Source of the DNA: Betaproteobacteria bacterium
Lineage (GTDB): Bacteria > Pseudomonadota > Gammaproteobacteria > Burkholderiales > Casimicrobiaceae
NCBI GenBank assembly: GCA_004293675.1
Contig: READ01000013.1
Coordinates: forward strand, 1 to 64,000
Direction: 5' to 3'
DNA length: 64,000 bases
The translations under genes and the position numbers were made by a program. This document shows, piece after piece, positions 18,644 through 26,967 of this stretch (position 1 is its first letter; every line of letters begins with the position of its first letter). The notes beneath the pieces are model-generated. The model was not told the DNA's origin and did no database searches. It was given only the letters and a program-made list of their open reading frames with translations.

Positions 18644-19522
18644 TTACTTCAACAACCCCTTCAACAACTTACCCATCTCAGCCGGATTGCGAGTAGTGGT
18701 AAATCCACACTCTTCCATCACGGCCAATTTGGCGTCTGCGGTGTCCGCGCCACCGCTGATCAATGCGCCGGCGTGGCCCATGCGTTTGCCGGGGGGGGCC
18801 GTGACGCCAGCGATGAAGCCTACGACTGGTTTCTTCATGTTGGCTTTGACCCAGTACGCGGCTTCGGCTTCATCCGGGCCGCCGATTTCGCCGATCATGA
18901 TGACGGCGTCGGTTTCAGGATCGTCGTTGAACATGCGCATGACGTCGATGTGCTTGAGTCCGTTGATCGGGTCGCCACCGATGCCCACGGCGCTCGATTG
19001 GCCCAGGCCGAGTTCGGTGAGTTGACCGACGGCTTCGTACGTCAATGTGCCAGAGCGTGACACCACGCCGATGCGGCCTTTCTTGTGAATGTGGCCGGGC
19101 ATTATGCCGATTTTGATTTCATCGGGTGTGATGAGACCAGGGCAGTTGGGTCCGAGCAGCAAGGTTTTCTTGCCAATCATTTTGTAGCGCGTCTTCATCA
19201 TGTCGAGCACCGGAATGCCCTCGGTGATGCAGATGACGAGCTCAATGCCCGCATCGACCGCTTCATCGATCGCAGCCGCTGCGCCTGACGGCGGTACGTA
19301 GATCACGCTGACTGTGGCGCCGGTTTGATGTTTGGCTTCGGCAACGCTCGCGTAAATCGGAATGCCTTCGAAATTCTCGCCCGCTTTTTTCGGGTTCACG
19401 CCCGCGACGAACGCGTTTTTGCCGTTGGCATAGGCTGCGCAACCGCGGGTGTGGAATTGACCGGTTTTGCCGGTGATGCCTTGCGTAATAACTTTAGTGT
19501 CTTTGTTGATGAGGATTGACAT
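18644..19522 (-). CDS. sucD: Succinate-CoA ligase (ADP-forming) subunit alpha
   Basis: 292 residues. The N-terminal CoA-binding Rossmann domain starts [32 protein letters not shown] and [12 protein letters not shown] lie in the ligase domain, and [10 protein letters not shown] carries the phosphorylated active-site His. With SucC it converts succinyl-CoA to succinate with ATP formation in the TCA cycle. It lies downstream of sucC on the same strand, but the usual tight sucCD spacing is broken by a 397-bp insert holding the GIY-YIG gene. Confidence 0.97.
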   Translation of the reverse strand: MSILINKDTKVITQGITGKTGQFHTRGCAAYANGKNAFVAGVNPKKAGENFEGIPIYASVAEAKHQTGATVSVIYVPPSGAAAAIDEAVDAGIELVICITEGIPVLDMMKTRYKMIGKKTLLLGPNCPGLITPDEIKIGIMPGHIHKKGRIGVVSRSGTLTYEAVGQLTELGLGQSSAVGIGGDPINGLKHIDVMRMFNDDPETDAVIMIGEIGGPDEAEAAYWVKANMKKPVVGFIAGVTAPPGKRMGHAGALISGGADTADAKLAVMEECGFTTTRNPAEMGKLLKGLLK

Positions 19523-19546
19523 GGTGCGTCGCCTTCCTTTGATTTC

Positions 19547-19571
19547 GTCACCCCTGCGGAGGCAGGGGCCT
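19547..19571. repeat. CCCCTGC/GCAGGGG repeat, left flank of GIY-YIG gene
   Basis: GTCACCCCTGCGGAGGCAGG then GGCCTAG. Hairpin CCCCTGC-GGAG-GCAGGGG (19551-19568). Inverted relative to the copy at 19884-19912, so the two enclose the nuclease gene. Confidence 0.8.
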
Positions 19572-19581
19572 AGTGTCTTTT

Positions 19582-19875
19582 TTAGGTCTGGAGTGAATCG
19601 TAGAGATCGTTCCAGTACGGGTTCATTTCTTCAATGATGCGTTTTTTCCAATCACGCTTCCAGGCTTTGATCCGCTTTTCGCGAGTGATCGCTTCATAGG
19701 CGGTGGCGTGGATTTCATACCAAACGAGCGTGTCGAGTTCGTGCTGTTTCGTGAAACCTTCAACAAGACCTTCTTTGTGCTCCCACACCCGCCGCGCAAG
19801 GTTGTTGGTAACGCCCGTGTAGAGCGTTCCATTCCGCGTGTTGGTGAGGATGTAAACATAAAACTGCTTATCCAC
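19582..19875 (-). CDS. GIY-YIG nuclease family protein
   Basis: 97 residues, the minimal single-domain GIY-YIG type (UPF0213/YhbQ-like). [20 protein letters not shown] holds the GIY-like YVYIL and YIG-like YTG strands. RRVWEHK and a C-terminal [11 protein letters not shown] are typical of this small family. It is a predicted DNA nuclease whose physiological role is unknown. It sits between sucC and sucD and is enclosed by inverted CCCCTGC repeats, an arrangement that suggests a mobile or repeat-associated gene rather than a TCA-cycle function. Confidence 0.9.
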   Translation of the reverse strand: MDKQFYVYILTNTRNGTLYTGVTNNLARRVWEHKEGLVEGFTKQHELDTLVWYEIHATAYEAITREKRIKAWKRDWKKRIIEEMNPYWNDLYDSLQT

Positions 19876-19883
19876 CGAAAGTC

Positions 19884-19912
19884 TCTGGGCCCCTGCCTGC
19901 GCAGGGGTGACG
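19884..19912. repeat. CCCCTGC/GCAGGGG repeat, right flank of GIY-YIG gene
   Basis: GGGCCCCTGCCTGCGCAGGG then GTGAC; hairpin CCCCTGC-CTGC-GCAGGGG (19890-19907). It begins 9 bp before the nuclease start codon and ends 8 bp from the sucC stop codon. Confidence 0.8.
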
Positions 19913-19919
19913 GATTGAG

Positions 19920-22118
19920 TTATTGCGCAACAAACTCAACGCGACGATTGCGTTGTTTGTTTTCAGGCGTGTCATTGGCGGCAACGGGCTTGGTGTCACC
20001 GTAGCCCTTGGCGGTAAGTACGTCCTTGGGCACGCCCTTGGCGACTAGATACGCAGCGACTGATTCAGCGCGAGCTTGTGAGAGCTTTTGGTTCGACTCA
20101 GGTTGTCCGACGTTGTCGGTGTGGCCACCGATTTCACCTTTGGTTTTGCCGTCTTTGATCAGCGCTGCCAATTCGTTCAATTCCTTGACATCATCACCGC
20201 GAATCTTCGCGCTACCGGTGTCGAATTCAACGTCGAGCTTGAACGACTTCGCGCCAGCCTTGAACGCTTCAGCAGCGGCCATCGTTTTAGCTTTGAGCTC
20301 GCTCGTCCAATTGACGCCCTCACCCAATGCGGATTTGAGCTTGGCTTCTGCATCTTTCATGATCGCATCGCCCATTTCGCCCGAGACTTTAACGCCCGCG
20401 CCCTCAAACGCAAGGCTCGCCGCCCTACCCTTGAGCCAACCGAAAATATCCGGCCATTTGCCACCAAATGCAAACGCTGGCAGCGCTGCATCAAGGCTTA
20501 ATTTGTCAGCAACGTTGGCGTCACCAAAGGCTGCTTTGGCGGCACCGAGGATCGCGTCCTTCGCGCCCTGATCTTTGACCATACCTTCGAGGCTGAGCTT
20601 GTCGCCCGCTACGTTTGCTGCCCATTTGCCAAAGGATGGCAACACAGCTTTAGGTGCTTCAACGACAGGAGCCGCCACTGGTTTTGGCGGCTCGACTGGC
20701 TTCGGTGCCTCTGGCTTTTGCGTGCATTGACGCAGCAGCAGCGCGGCTAAGATCGCGGCGATGACCAGCACTAACCACTTCATCCAACCCGCAGCAGGTG
20801 CGGAAGGTTCCAAAGTTTTGACCGCGGCGGTTGCCGCGGTTGAAGCTACCGCAGCTGCATTGCCCGCAGCGCTTACGCCCGCCATTCCGGCTGCGCCAAC
20901 TGCGGCGGTTGCGGCAGTTGCAGCAGTCGCAACGGCGGCAACAGCCGCAGGTTTGTACGCCTTAGCTGCTGCAACAACCTTCTCGGCTGCCTCGCCCATG
21001 TTGTTGGCGCTGATGATCGGCAAACCAGATTCAGCAAGCATCTTTCTGCCCAACTCTTCGTTGGTGCCCTTCATGCGAACCACCAACGGCACTTTGAGGC
21101 CAACGGCTTTAGACGCTGCAATCACGCCCTCGGCAATGGTGTCGCACTTCATGATGCCACCGAAGATATTGACCAAAATCGCTTTGAGATTTGGGTTCTT
21201 CAGCATGATTTTGAAGGCTTCGGTCACCTTCTCGGTCGTGGCGCCACCACCAACGTCGAGGAAGTTGGCCGGTTCGCCGCCGTAGAGCTTGATGGTGTCC
21301 ATCGTGCTCATCGCAAGGCCCGCGCCGTTGACCAAACATCCGATGTCGCCGTCTAGCGAGATATAGGCCAAATCAAATTTCGACGCTTCGATTTCAGCGG
21401 GATCTTCTTCGTCCAGATCGCGCATCGCAACGATGTCGGGGTGACGGAACAAGGCGTTGGAATCGAAATTGAATTTCGCATCCAGAGCGATCACTTTGCC
21501 GTCGCCCGAAACGATCAGCGGGTTGATCTCGGCAAGCGATGCATCTTTTTCGATAAACGCTTTGTAGAGCCCTTGCAAGCACTTGCGAGCTTCGCCGAAC
21601 GACGCTGCGGGAATGCCAATAGCGCCGGAAATGTCGTCGCACTGCGCATCGGTCAAGCCGTGACCCGGATCGATAAACACCTTCTTGATCGCGTCGGGGT
21701 TGCTGTGCGCAACCTCTTCGATATCCATGCCGCCCTCAGACGACGCCAGAAGCGCGATGCGCTGCGAACCACGATCAACAACCATCGATACGTAGAGTTC
21801 TTTGGCGATGTTGGCGCCCTCTTCAACAAACAAGCGACGCACTTTTTGGCCCGCTGCGCTCGTTTGATGAGTGATCAGCTGCATGCCGAGAATGGCCGTG
21901 GCGTATTCGCGCACTTGCTCGATCGATTTGGCAACTTTGACGCCGCCGCCTTTGCCGCGTCCGCCTGCATGAATTTGCGCTTTAACGACCCACACGGAGC
22001 CGCCCAATTCTTGCGCTGCTATGACCGCCTCATCAACGCTAAACGCCGGAATGCCACGCGGCACTGGTACGCCGAATTCGCGGAGGATTTGTTTACCTTG
22101 GTACTCGTGAATTTTCAC
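19920..22118 (-). CDS. sucC: Succinate-CoA ligase beta subunit fused to membrane helix and OmpA-like domain
   Basis: 732 residues; ordinary SucC has about 388. Residues 1-390 are a complete Suc[65 protein letters not shown]. Residues 390-440 are an Ala/Val/Thr-rich linker, 445-463 a single membrane helix ([18 protein letters not shown]), 466-495 a Pro-rich stretch, about 496-620 two BON-like segments ([22 protein letters not shown]), and 625-732 an OmpA C-terminal domain ([32 protein letters not shown]). One frame with no internal stop. GTG start at 22118. The expected arrangement is ligase in the cytosol and OmpA domain in the periplasm, which would anchor the enzyme to the envelope (inference). 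Confidence 0.92.
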   Translation of the reverse strand: MKIHEYQGKQILREFGVPVPRGIPAFSVDEAVIAAQELGGSVWVVKAQIHAGGRGKGGGVKVAKSIEQVREYATAILGMQLITHQTSAAGQKVRRLFVEEGANIAKELYVSMVVDRGSQRIALLASSEGGMDIEEVAHSNPDAIKKVFIDPGHGLTDAQCDDISGAIGIPAASFGEARKCLQGLYKAFIEKDASLAEINPLIVSGDGKVIALDAKFNFDSNALFRHPDIVAMRDLDEEDPAEIEASKFDLAYISLDGDIGCLVNGAGLAMSTMDTIKLYGGEPANFLDVGGGATTEKVTEAFKIMLKNPNLKAILVNIFGGIMKCDTIAEGVIAASKAVGLKVPLVVRMKGTNEELGRKMLAESGLPIISANNMGEAAEKVVAAAKAYKPAAVAAVATAATAATAAVGAAGMAGVSAAGNAAAVASTAATAAVKTLEPSAPAAGWMKWLVLVIAAILAALLLRQCTQKPEAPKPVEPPKPVAAPVVEAPKAVLPSFGKWAANVAGDKLSLEGMVKDQGAKDAILGAAKAAFGDANVADKLSLDAALPAFAFGGKWPDIFGWLKGRAASLAFEGAGVKVSGEMGDAIMKDAEAKLKSALGEGVNWTSELKAKTMAAAEAFKAGAKSFKLDVEFDTGSAKIRGDDVKELNELAALIKDGKTKGEIGGHTDNVGQPESNQKLSQARAESVAAYLVAKGVPKDVLTAKGYGDTKPVAANDTPENKQRNRRVEFVAQ

Positions 22119-22158
22119 GTGGGGGACCCCTTTTTATTAAAGACAAAAACATAAAAAT

Positions 22159-22238
22159 GTAGGAGCGGCTTGCCGCGAACGATGCGTTGCCCAGCGATGA
22201 TTGCGAAAGCGCGAATCATCCGCGGCGAGCCGCTCCTA
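22159..22238. repeat. REP-type inverted pair
   Basis: TGTAGGAGCGGCTTGCCGCG and the inverse CGCGGCGAGCCGCTCCTACA, about 40 bp apart. The right arm contains the TAG stop codon of the DUF2889 gene (complement of 22236-22238). Confidence 0.9.
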
Positions 22239-22796
22239 CATAGTGGTCGTTGCGTTGTCCGCGACGAACCACGTTGGATAGAAAATTTTGACTGCTTCGC
22301 CACGCGTATCAAGTGCATGGCAGGCATCGAGTTGAAAGGGTTTTTTGCCTGCCCAACCGTCTGTTTCGCGCTTTAAACCGGCAAAGGTTTGCACCGCAGC
22401 CGTGGGCAGGAAGGCGAGCAATTCGGATAAGTGCGTACAGCCCTTCACGCCGCCCAACTCCGCCGAGATCGCTTTGCGGAATCCGCGCATCAAGTTAGCG
22501 CCAATAAGTTTTCGGTAGTCGGGCGTAATACGGCTGCAATGTCCGGGATAGGGCATTTCATCGGTGCTCGCTGCAATGTCGAGCACGTCGTATATCGTGT
22601 TGATCGTTACCCGCGCGCTCATCACGTGTACCGGCTCATCGGCGCTGCGCTCGCCAGTGGCCAACGGATAGGCGTGGTCTTTAGTGTCGATCAGCTTGGC
22701 TTCGATATCAAAAAGTCCGTCCTCACGGCGAAAACCTTCATAGCTCACGCGGCGCAAATGTAGGCGCTCTCGGGTGGCGGGAGTAGGTAGTGGCAT
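22236..22796 (-). CDS. DUF2889 domain-containing protein
   Basis: 186 residues matching the DUF2889 pattern: RRVSYEGFRREDGLFDIEA with a DTKDHAYP segment, the VHVMSARVTIN strand, and GCTHLSELL near the C-terminus. The family is common in betaproteobacteria and has no established function. No signal peptide. Its TAG stop is within the TGTAGGAGCGG repeat. Upstream of, and co-directional with, the sucC fusion gene. Confidence 0.82.
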   Translation of the reverse strand: MPLPTPATRERLHLRRVSYEGFRREDGLFDIEAKLIDTKDHAYPLATGERSADEPVHVMSARVTINTIYDVLDIAASTDEMPYPGHCSRITPDYRKLIGANLMRGFRKAISAELGGVKGCTHLSELLAFLPTAAVQTFAGLKRETDGWAGKKPFQLDACHALDTRGEAVKIFYPTWFVADNATTTM

Positions 22797-22978
22797 GTTG
22801 GAAAATCGCGAAACGCTTGAGTTGAGCGGGCGGAGCGGTAGACTTTTAGCGGAATGCGGATTTTAGCGCGCTTTGGCGGCAAACATGGTGCAGTGCAACA
22901 GTTTGGCCCTGATGGGCACTATTTCCGCGCAGGCTGGAGCGCTGGCCTGATTGCCAACCCAAAAAGTAAAGCCCTGAA

Positions 22979-24472
22979 ATGTCGACCATCAAAAAATACG
23001 TTCTCGCCCTTGACCAAGGCACCACCAGCTCCCGCGCGATCGTGTTTGATCACGCCGGTGGCATTGTTGCGAGCGCCCAGAGAGAGTTTCGACAGCACTT
23101 TCCGCAACCCGGATGGGTGGAGCATGATGCGTCAGAAATTTGGCAAACGCAGAGCGCGGTGATGGCCGGGGCCATGGCAAAGGCCAACGCCACACCGGCG
23201 GAAGTTGCAGCCATCGGCATCACCAACCAACGCGAAACCACGGTGCTGTGGGATCGCAAAACAGGACAGCCAATAGCCAACGCCATCGTTTGGCAAGATC
23301 GCCGCACCGCAGGCTTCTGCGACGAATTGAAAGCGGCCGGAAAAGCACCGTTCATTCAGCAAAAGACCGGTTTAGTATTGGACGCGTATTTTTCTGGGAC
23401 CAAACTTAAATGGCTGCTCGATAACGTTCCGGGCGCTCGGCAGCGCGCCGAAGCGGGTGAATTGGCATTTGGCACGATTGATTCGTGGCTGATTTGGAAA
23501 TTGACGCAGGGAAAGGTACACGCCACCGACCCCAGCAACGCCAGCCGCACACTACTCTTCAACATTCACGACAACGATTGGGACGATGAGCTGTTGTCGC
23601 TGTTTTCAATTCCACGCGCGGTGCTGCCGCAGGTGCGCCCGTCGTCAGGTTCATTTGGCGAAACGACCGACGGCGTGCCCATTGCGGGTTGCGCGGGCGA
23701 CCAACAAGCGGCCTTATTTGGGCAGGCTTGCCAAAGCCCCGGTATGGCAAAAAATACTTACGGAACGGGTTGTTTTTTGCTGCTCAATACCGGCGAAAAG
23801 GCCGTGTCATCGAGCAACAATTTGCTGACCACAACCGCGTGGCAGCTCTCGGCAAAAGGGGCAGCGAAGCCCGCCTACGCGCTCGAAGGATCGGTGTTCA
23901 TTGGGGGTGCTGTCGTACAGTGGCTGCGCGACGGTCTGCGCGCCATTAAAACGGCGGCTGATGTGGAAGCGCTCGCCGCCGAGGTGCCCGACAGCGGCGG
24001 TGTTTACATGGTGCCTGCGTTTGCAGGTCTGGGCGCGCCGCACTGGGATCAGTATGCGCGCGGCGCAATGTTCGGATTGACGCGCGGCAGCAATATTGCG
24101 CACATCGCCCGCGCCGCCCTCGAATCGATCGCGTTTCAGTCGGCTGACGTGCTCGCTGCGATGGAGAAAGATGCGGGCATCAAGCTCACCGAACTCCGCG
24201 TAGACGGCGGCGCAACGGCCAACAATTTGTTGATGCAGATTCAAGCGGATTTGCTGGAGGTGCCCGTGGTGCGACCGAAAGTGTTGGAAACGACCGCACT
24301 CGGTGCGGCGTATCTGGCGGGCTTGGCCGTGGGTTTTTGGAACGACCCGAGCGCGATCGCGCAAAATTGGCAGGTTGATCGTGTGTTTACGCCCACGCTG
24401 TCACGTGACCGTGCCGGTGACATGATGGCGGGTTGGGCCAAAGCCGTTGATCGTTCAAAGGCTTGGGCCTAA
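22979..24472 (+). CDS. glpK: Glycerol kinase
   Basis: 497 residues, the usual GlpK length. [16 protein letters not shown] is the FGGY N-terminal phosphate loop. [12 protein letters not shown] and WQDRR bind glycerol, [11 protein letters not shown] and [13 protein letters not shown] form the ATP-site regions. It phosphorylates glycerol to sn-glycerol-3-phosphate in the cytosol. No glpF or glpD is adjacent, but glycerol-3-phosphate uptake and use genes lie within 14 kb. Followed by a long hairpin at 24485. Confidence 0.97.
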   Translation: MSTIKKYVLALDQGTTSSRAIVFDHAGGIVASAQREFRQHFPQPGWVEHDASEIWQTQSAVMAGAMAKANATPAEVAAIGITNQRETTVLWDRKTGQPIANAIVWQDRRTAGFCDELKAAGKAPFIQQKTGLVLDAYFSGTKLKWLLDNVPGARQRAEAGELAFGTIDSWLIWKLTQGKVHATDPSNASRTLLFNIHDNDWDDELLSLFSIPRAVLPQVRPSSGSFGETTDGVPIAGCAGDQQAALFGQACQSPGMAKNTYGTGCFLLLNTGEKAVSSSNNLLTTTAWQLSAKGAAKPAYALEGSVFIGGAVVQWLRDGLRAIKTAADVEALAAEVPDSGGVYMVPAFAGLGAPHWDQYARGAMFGLTRGSNIAHIARAALESIAFQSADVLAAMEKDAGIKLTELRVDGGATANNLLMQIQADLLEVPVVRPKVLETTALGAAYLAGLAVGFWNDPSAIAQNWQVDRVFTPTLSRDRAGDMMAGWAKAVDRSKAWA

Positions 24473-24484
24473 CTGAAGCGCACG

Positions 24485-24522
24485 CAGCACACTACTGACA
24501 TGACGTTGTCAGTAGTGTGCTG
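24485..24522 (+). terminator. 16-bp perfect hairpin after glpK
   Basis: CAGCACACTACTGACA (24485-24500) and TGTCAGTAGTGTGCTG (24507-24522) with a 6-nt loop. It starts 12 bp after the glpK stop. The stem is very stable but no T-tract follows, so it may act as an mRNA 3'-end stabiliser or a protein-binding palindrome instead of a classical terminator. Confidence 0.6.
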
Positions 24523-24565
24523 ACAACAATACTCGCTCCACAACTTATTGAATCAGGAGTCCCCC

Positions 24566-24934
24566 ATGGTCGGAAATGCAACTTGGTTTGAAATCCCCAC
24601 CAACGATTTCGAGCGCGCTGTGAAGTTTTACGAAGCCGTGTTTCAAGTAAAAATGAAGCGCGAGAACATCGGAGGTGACATGGCCATTTTCCCCGGCGAC
24701 GACAACGCGGTAAGTGGCGCGCTCGTTGCGCCGCATCCCGACTACGCGCCCTCAGCCACCGGTGCCGCGATTTATCTGAACGCCGGCAATGATCTGCAGC
24801 CACTCCTTGATCGCGCCGCAAAAAACGGTGGCAGCGTAATGGTGCCTAAAACCGCGCTGCCGCCAGGAATGGGATTTTTCGCACATCTGAAGGACAGCGA
24901 AGGTAATCGAGTCGGATTGCATTCGATGAACTGA
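24566..24934 (+). CDS. VOC family (glyoxalase/bleomycin-resistance-like) protein
   Basis: 122 residues with the paired beta-alpha-beta-beta-beta modules of vicinal-oxygen-chelate proteins: WFEIPTNDFERAVKFYEAVF at the start and FAHLKDSEGNRVGLHS at the end, the latter with the typical D-x-E-G-N-x-x-G/L turn. Start 24566 has AGGAG about 8 nt upstream. It lies 37 bp before the WYL regulator, so co-regulation is likely. Substrate not predictable. Confidence 0.87.
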   Translation: MVGNATWFEIPTNDFERAVKFYEAVFQVKMKRENIGGDMAIFPGDDNAVSGALVAPHPDYAPSATGAAIYLNAGNDLQPLLDRAAKNGGSVMVPKTALPPGMGFFAHLKDSEGNRVGLHSMN

Positions 24935-24971
24935 AAGCGCGATGTCGTCCGCCGTGCTGCAGTAGACGAAC

Positions 24972-25670
24972 ATGCGCCGCGCTGATCGATTGTTTCGCAT
25001 CGTGCAGTATCTGCGCGGACGATCATTGACCACCGCACAGCAATTGGCGCAGTGGCTTCAGGTCAGCGAGCGCACGATCTACCGTGACATTCGTGATCTG
25101 TCGATTAGCGGTACGCCCATCGAAGGCGAACCGGGTGTCGGCTACCGATTGCGCGGCGGCATGGAGTTGCCACCACTGCAATTTGAACTCGAAGAAATCG
25201 AAGCGCTTACGCTCGGCGCGCGTATGGTCGAAGCATGGAGCGGCCCGCAGCTAGGCGCCTCAGCCGCATCGGCCCTTGCGAAGATTTCAACAGCGCTCCC
25301 AAAAGAGCGACGGGCTTGGCTGGATCAAAGCCGCACCTTTGTGCCGCAATTTCACATCCCCACACAGCTGGGTGAGCGCTTTGACGCGCTTCGCGCTGCC
25401 ATCGCCAAACGTCAATTCGTGGCGTTTGTATACGCCGATGAACAGCGTCGATTGACTGAGCGAAACGTACGTCCGCTGTCGTTGTATTTTTGGGGCGAGC
25501 GGTGGACGCTCGCTGCGTGGTGCGAACTGCGCAAGGATTTCAGAAGTTTTCGCTTGGACCGAGTGCTGCGCTTGCGTGTTTCTGATGACATTTTTGTCGA
25601 TGAAATCGGTAAACAAGTCGCCGATTACGTGCGCGCTCAGCGCGGGCACCAATCGCTGAGTCAATCGTAG
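24972..25670 (+). CDS. YafY/WYL-domain transcriptional regulator
   Basis: 232 residues. The N-terminal HTH_11 domain (RADRLFRIVQYLRG then LAQWLQVSERTIYRDIRDL) is followed by GVGYRLRGGMELPPL and a WYL domain (FVYADEQRRLTERNVRPLSL, WTLAAWCELRKDFRSFRLDR). WYL proteins sense nucleic-acid or other ligands and control stress or metabolic genes. It is probably cotranscribed with the VOC gene, a common pairing in proteobacteria. Confidence 0.9.
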   Translation: MRRADRLFRIVQYLRGRSLTTAQQLAQWLQVSERTIYRDIRDLSISGTPIEGEPGVGYRLRGGMELPPLQFELEEIEALTLGARMVEAWSGPQLGASAASALAKISTALPKERRAWLDQSRTFVPQFHIPTQLGERFDALRAAIAKRQFVAFVYADEQRRLTERNVRPLSLYFWGERWTLAAWCELRKDFRSFRLDRVLRLRVSDDIFVDEIGKQVADYVRAQRGHQSLSQS

Positions 25671-25680
25671 TATGCGAGTG

Positions 25681-25796
25681 AGCTTTTCGTATAAACGCCA
25701 CACAAAATAGTGCGTTAAATCAATATTTATGTATTATTGAAATAATGCAAAAATCAATTGAAGGCCATAATTTAATTGGCGTTTGCATAGAAAGCT
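25681..25796. repeat. AT-rich inverted-end element, copy B
   Basis: Left end AGCTTTTCGTATAAACGCCA (25681-25700); right end TGGCGTTTGCATAGAAAGCT (25777-25796), inverted with small offsets, around a strongly A+T-rich core. It begins 10 bp after the regulator stop and occupies most of the gap to the GDPD gene. Confidence 0.65.
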
Positions 25797-25864
25797 AGGA
25801 TCCAACTTTGTCGCGGTACCGCAATGCGCCGCTAGGCCAATGCGTCTCGTCGGAAGCACGGAAT

Positions 25865-26611
25865 CTATCTACGAAAAGCGATCACATCCACCGCGTCGGT
25901 GATGATCGAATCTACGCCCCACGCCCACAATTTTTCTGCGGCTGCAAGATCGTTGCAGGTGTAGCAGGCCACGGCCAAGCCGTTGTCGTGCGCGGTTTGG
26001 ACAATGCGTTCGGTCAGCGTGAGCCAATTGGCGTCGAGCGCGACGGCATCCACCTGCTTGCATCGGGCGAGCCAATCGTCGGGCAGTGGATTCTTGAACA
26101 GATGAGCGCGCGGTAAATCCGGAGCGGCATCCCGTGCGGCAATCAGCGCATCAGTCGAAAACGATGAGAGAAGTGGTTTGATGGCCGCATCGGAAAACAG
26201 CAGTTGCGTTTCGAGCGCAACGGCGGCGCCAGTCTCGCGTTCTCGCCCAGTGCTCGGCTTGATTTCGGTATTGAGGAGCACGTCATTGGCGCGACAGTAC
26301 GCAACCACGTTGCCGTACGTGGGAATCGGCTCACCCGTGAATGCCGCGCTGTGCCAAGCGCCTGCATCGAGCGAGGCCAGCTCTCGCCACGATTTGTTCG
26401 CCACGAAACCACGCCCATTGGTCGTGCGATTGACGCCGTCGTCGTGCATCAACAGCGAGACGCCATCGCCGGAGAGCTTCACATCGATTTCCGTGGCGCG
26501 GTAACCCAGCGCAACACCATGACGAATCGCGGCTAAGGTGTTTTCGGGCGCGAGCTTTCCAGCGCCACGATGGGCGATGGTTTTGGGGTAAGGCCAAACT
26601 GTTGAACTCAT
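25865..26611 (-). CDS. Glycerophosphodiester phosphodiesterase
   Basis: 248 residues, GDPD (UgpQ-like) family. The catalytic set is visible: IAHRGAGKLAPENT with the HRG motif, ATEIDVKLSGDG with the Glu and Asp metal ligands, and LLMHDDGVNRTT with the second catalytic His. It hydrolyses glycerophosphodiesters to glycerol-3-phosphate and an alcohol. No signal peptide, so cytosolic as for UgpQ. Start 26611 matches the family; longer starts run into the repeat upstream. The ugp transporter lies about 4-9 kb away. Confidence 0.93.
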   Translation of the reverse strand: MSSTVWPYPKTIAHRGAGKLAPENTLAAIRHGVALGYRATEIDVKLSGDGVSLLMHDDGVNRTTNGRGFVANKSWRELASLDAGAWHSAAFTGEPIPTYGNVVAYCRANDVLLNTEIKPSTGRERETGAAVALETQLLFSDAAIKPLLSSFSTDALIAARDAAPDLPRAHLFKNPLPDDWLARCKQVDAVALDANWLTLTERIVQTAHDNGLAVACYTCNDLAAAEKLWAWGVDSIITDAVDVIAFRR

Positions 26612-26628
26612 CTGCAAAGTGTACAAGG

Positions 26629-26966
26629 ACGAGATGACGACGCGCCGGGCGGCGCTAGGACGACGCTCCTTCGTCGCTAGGACGCAAGGTCTGCGCTCAC
26701 GTTCGCGCTTCAAGAAGCCGATTTCGATTCGCGAAACCAAAGGACGAGATGACGACGTGCCGGGCGGCGCTAGGACGCAAGGTCTGCGCTAACGTTTGCG
26801 TTTAAAGAAACCGCGTTCGATTCGCAAAACCAAAGGCCTCTGCAGCTAAGCGAAAGCAACGAATATCCAAGCCGACAGCAAGAAACGATTGAACCGAGCT
26901 TTGCGTCCTAGCAACCAAAGGTTGCGTCGTCCTAGCGCCGTCAGGCGCGTCGTCCTCTCGTCCTCA
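26629..26966. repeat. Compound repeat: tandem duplication plus inverted copy (CTAGGACGACGC family)
   Basis: Unit 1 (26629-26741) and unit 2 (26742-26834) both begin GGACGAGATGACGACG and end CAAA; unit 2 lacks about 22 bp. The final ~65 bp (to 26966) is an inverted, diverged copy of the unit start: its complement reads GGACGAGAGGACGACGCGCC then CTAGGACG. It fills the entire 356-bp gap between the GDPD and aldehyde dehydrogenase genes; no gene is visible here. Confidence 0.8.
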
Positions 26967-26967
26967 G

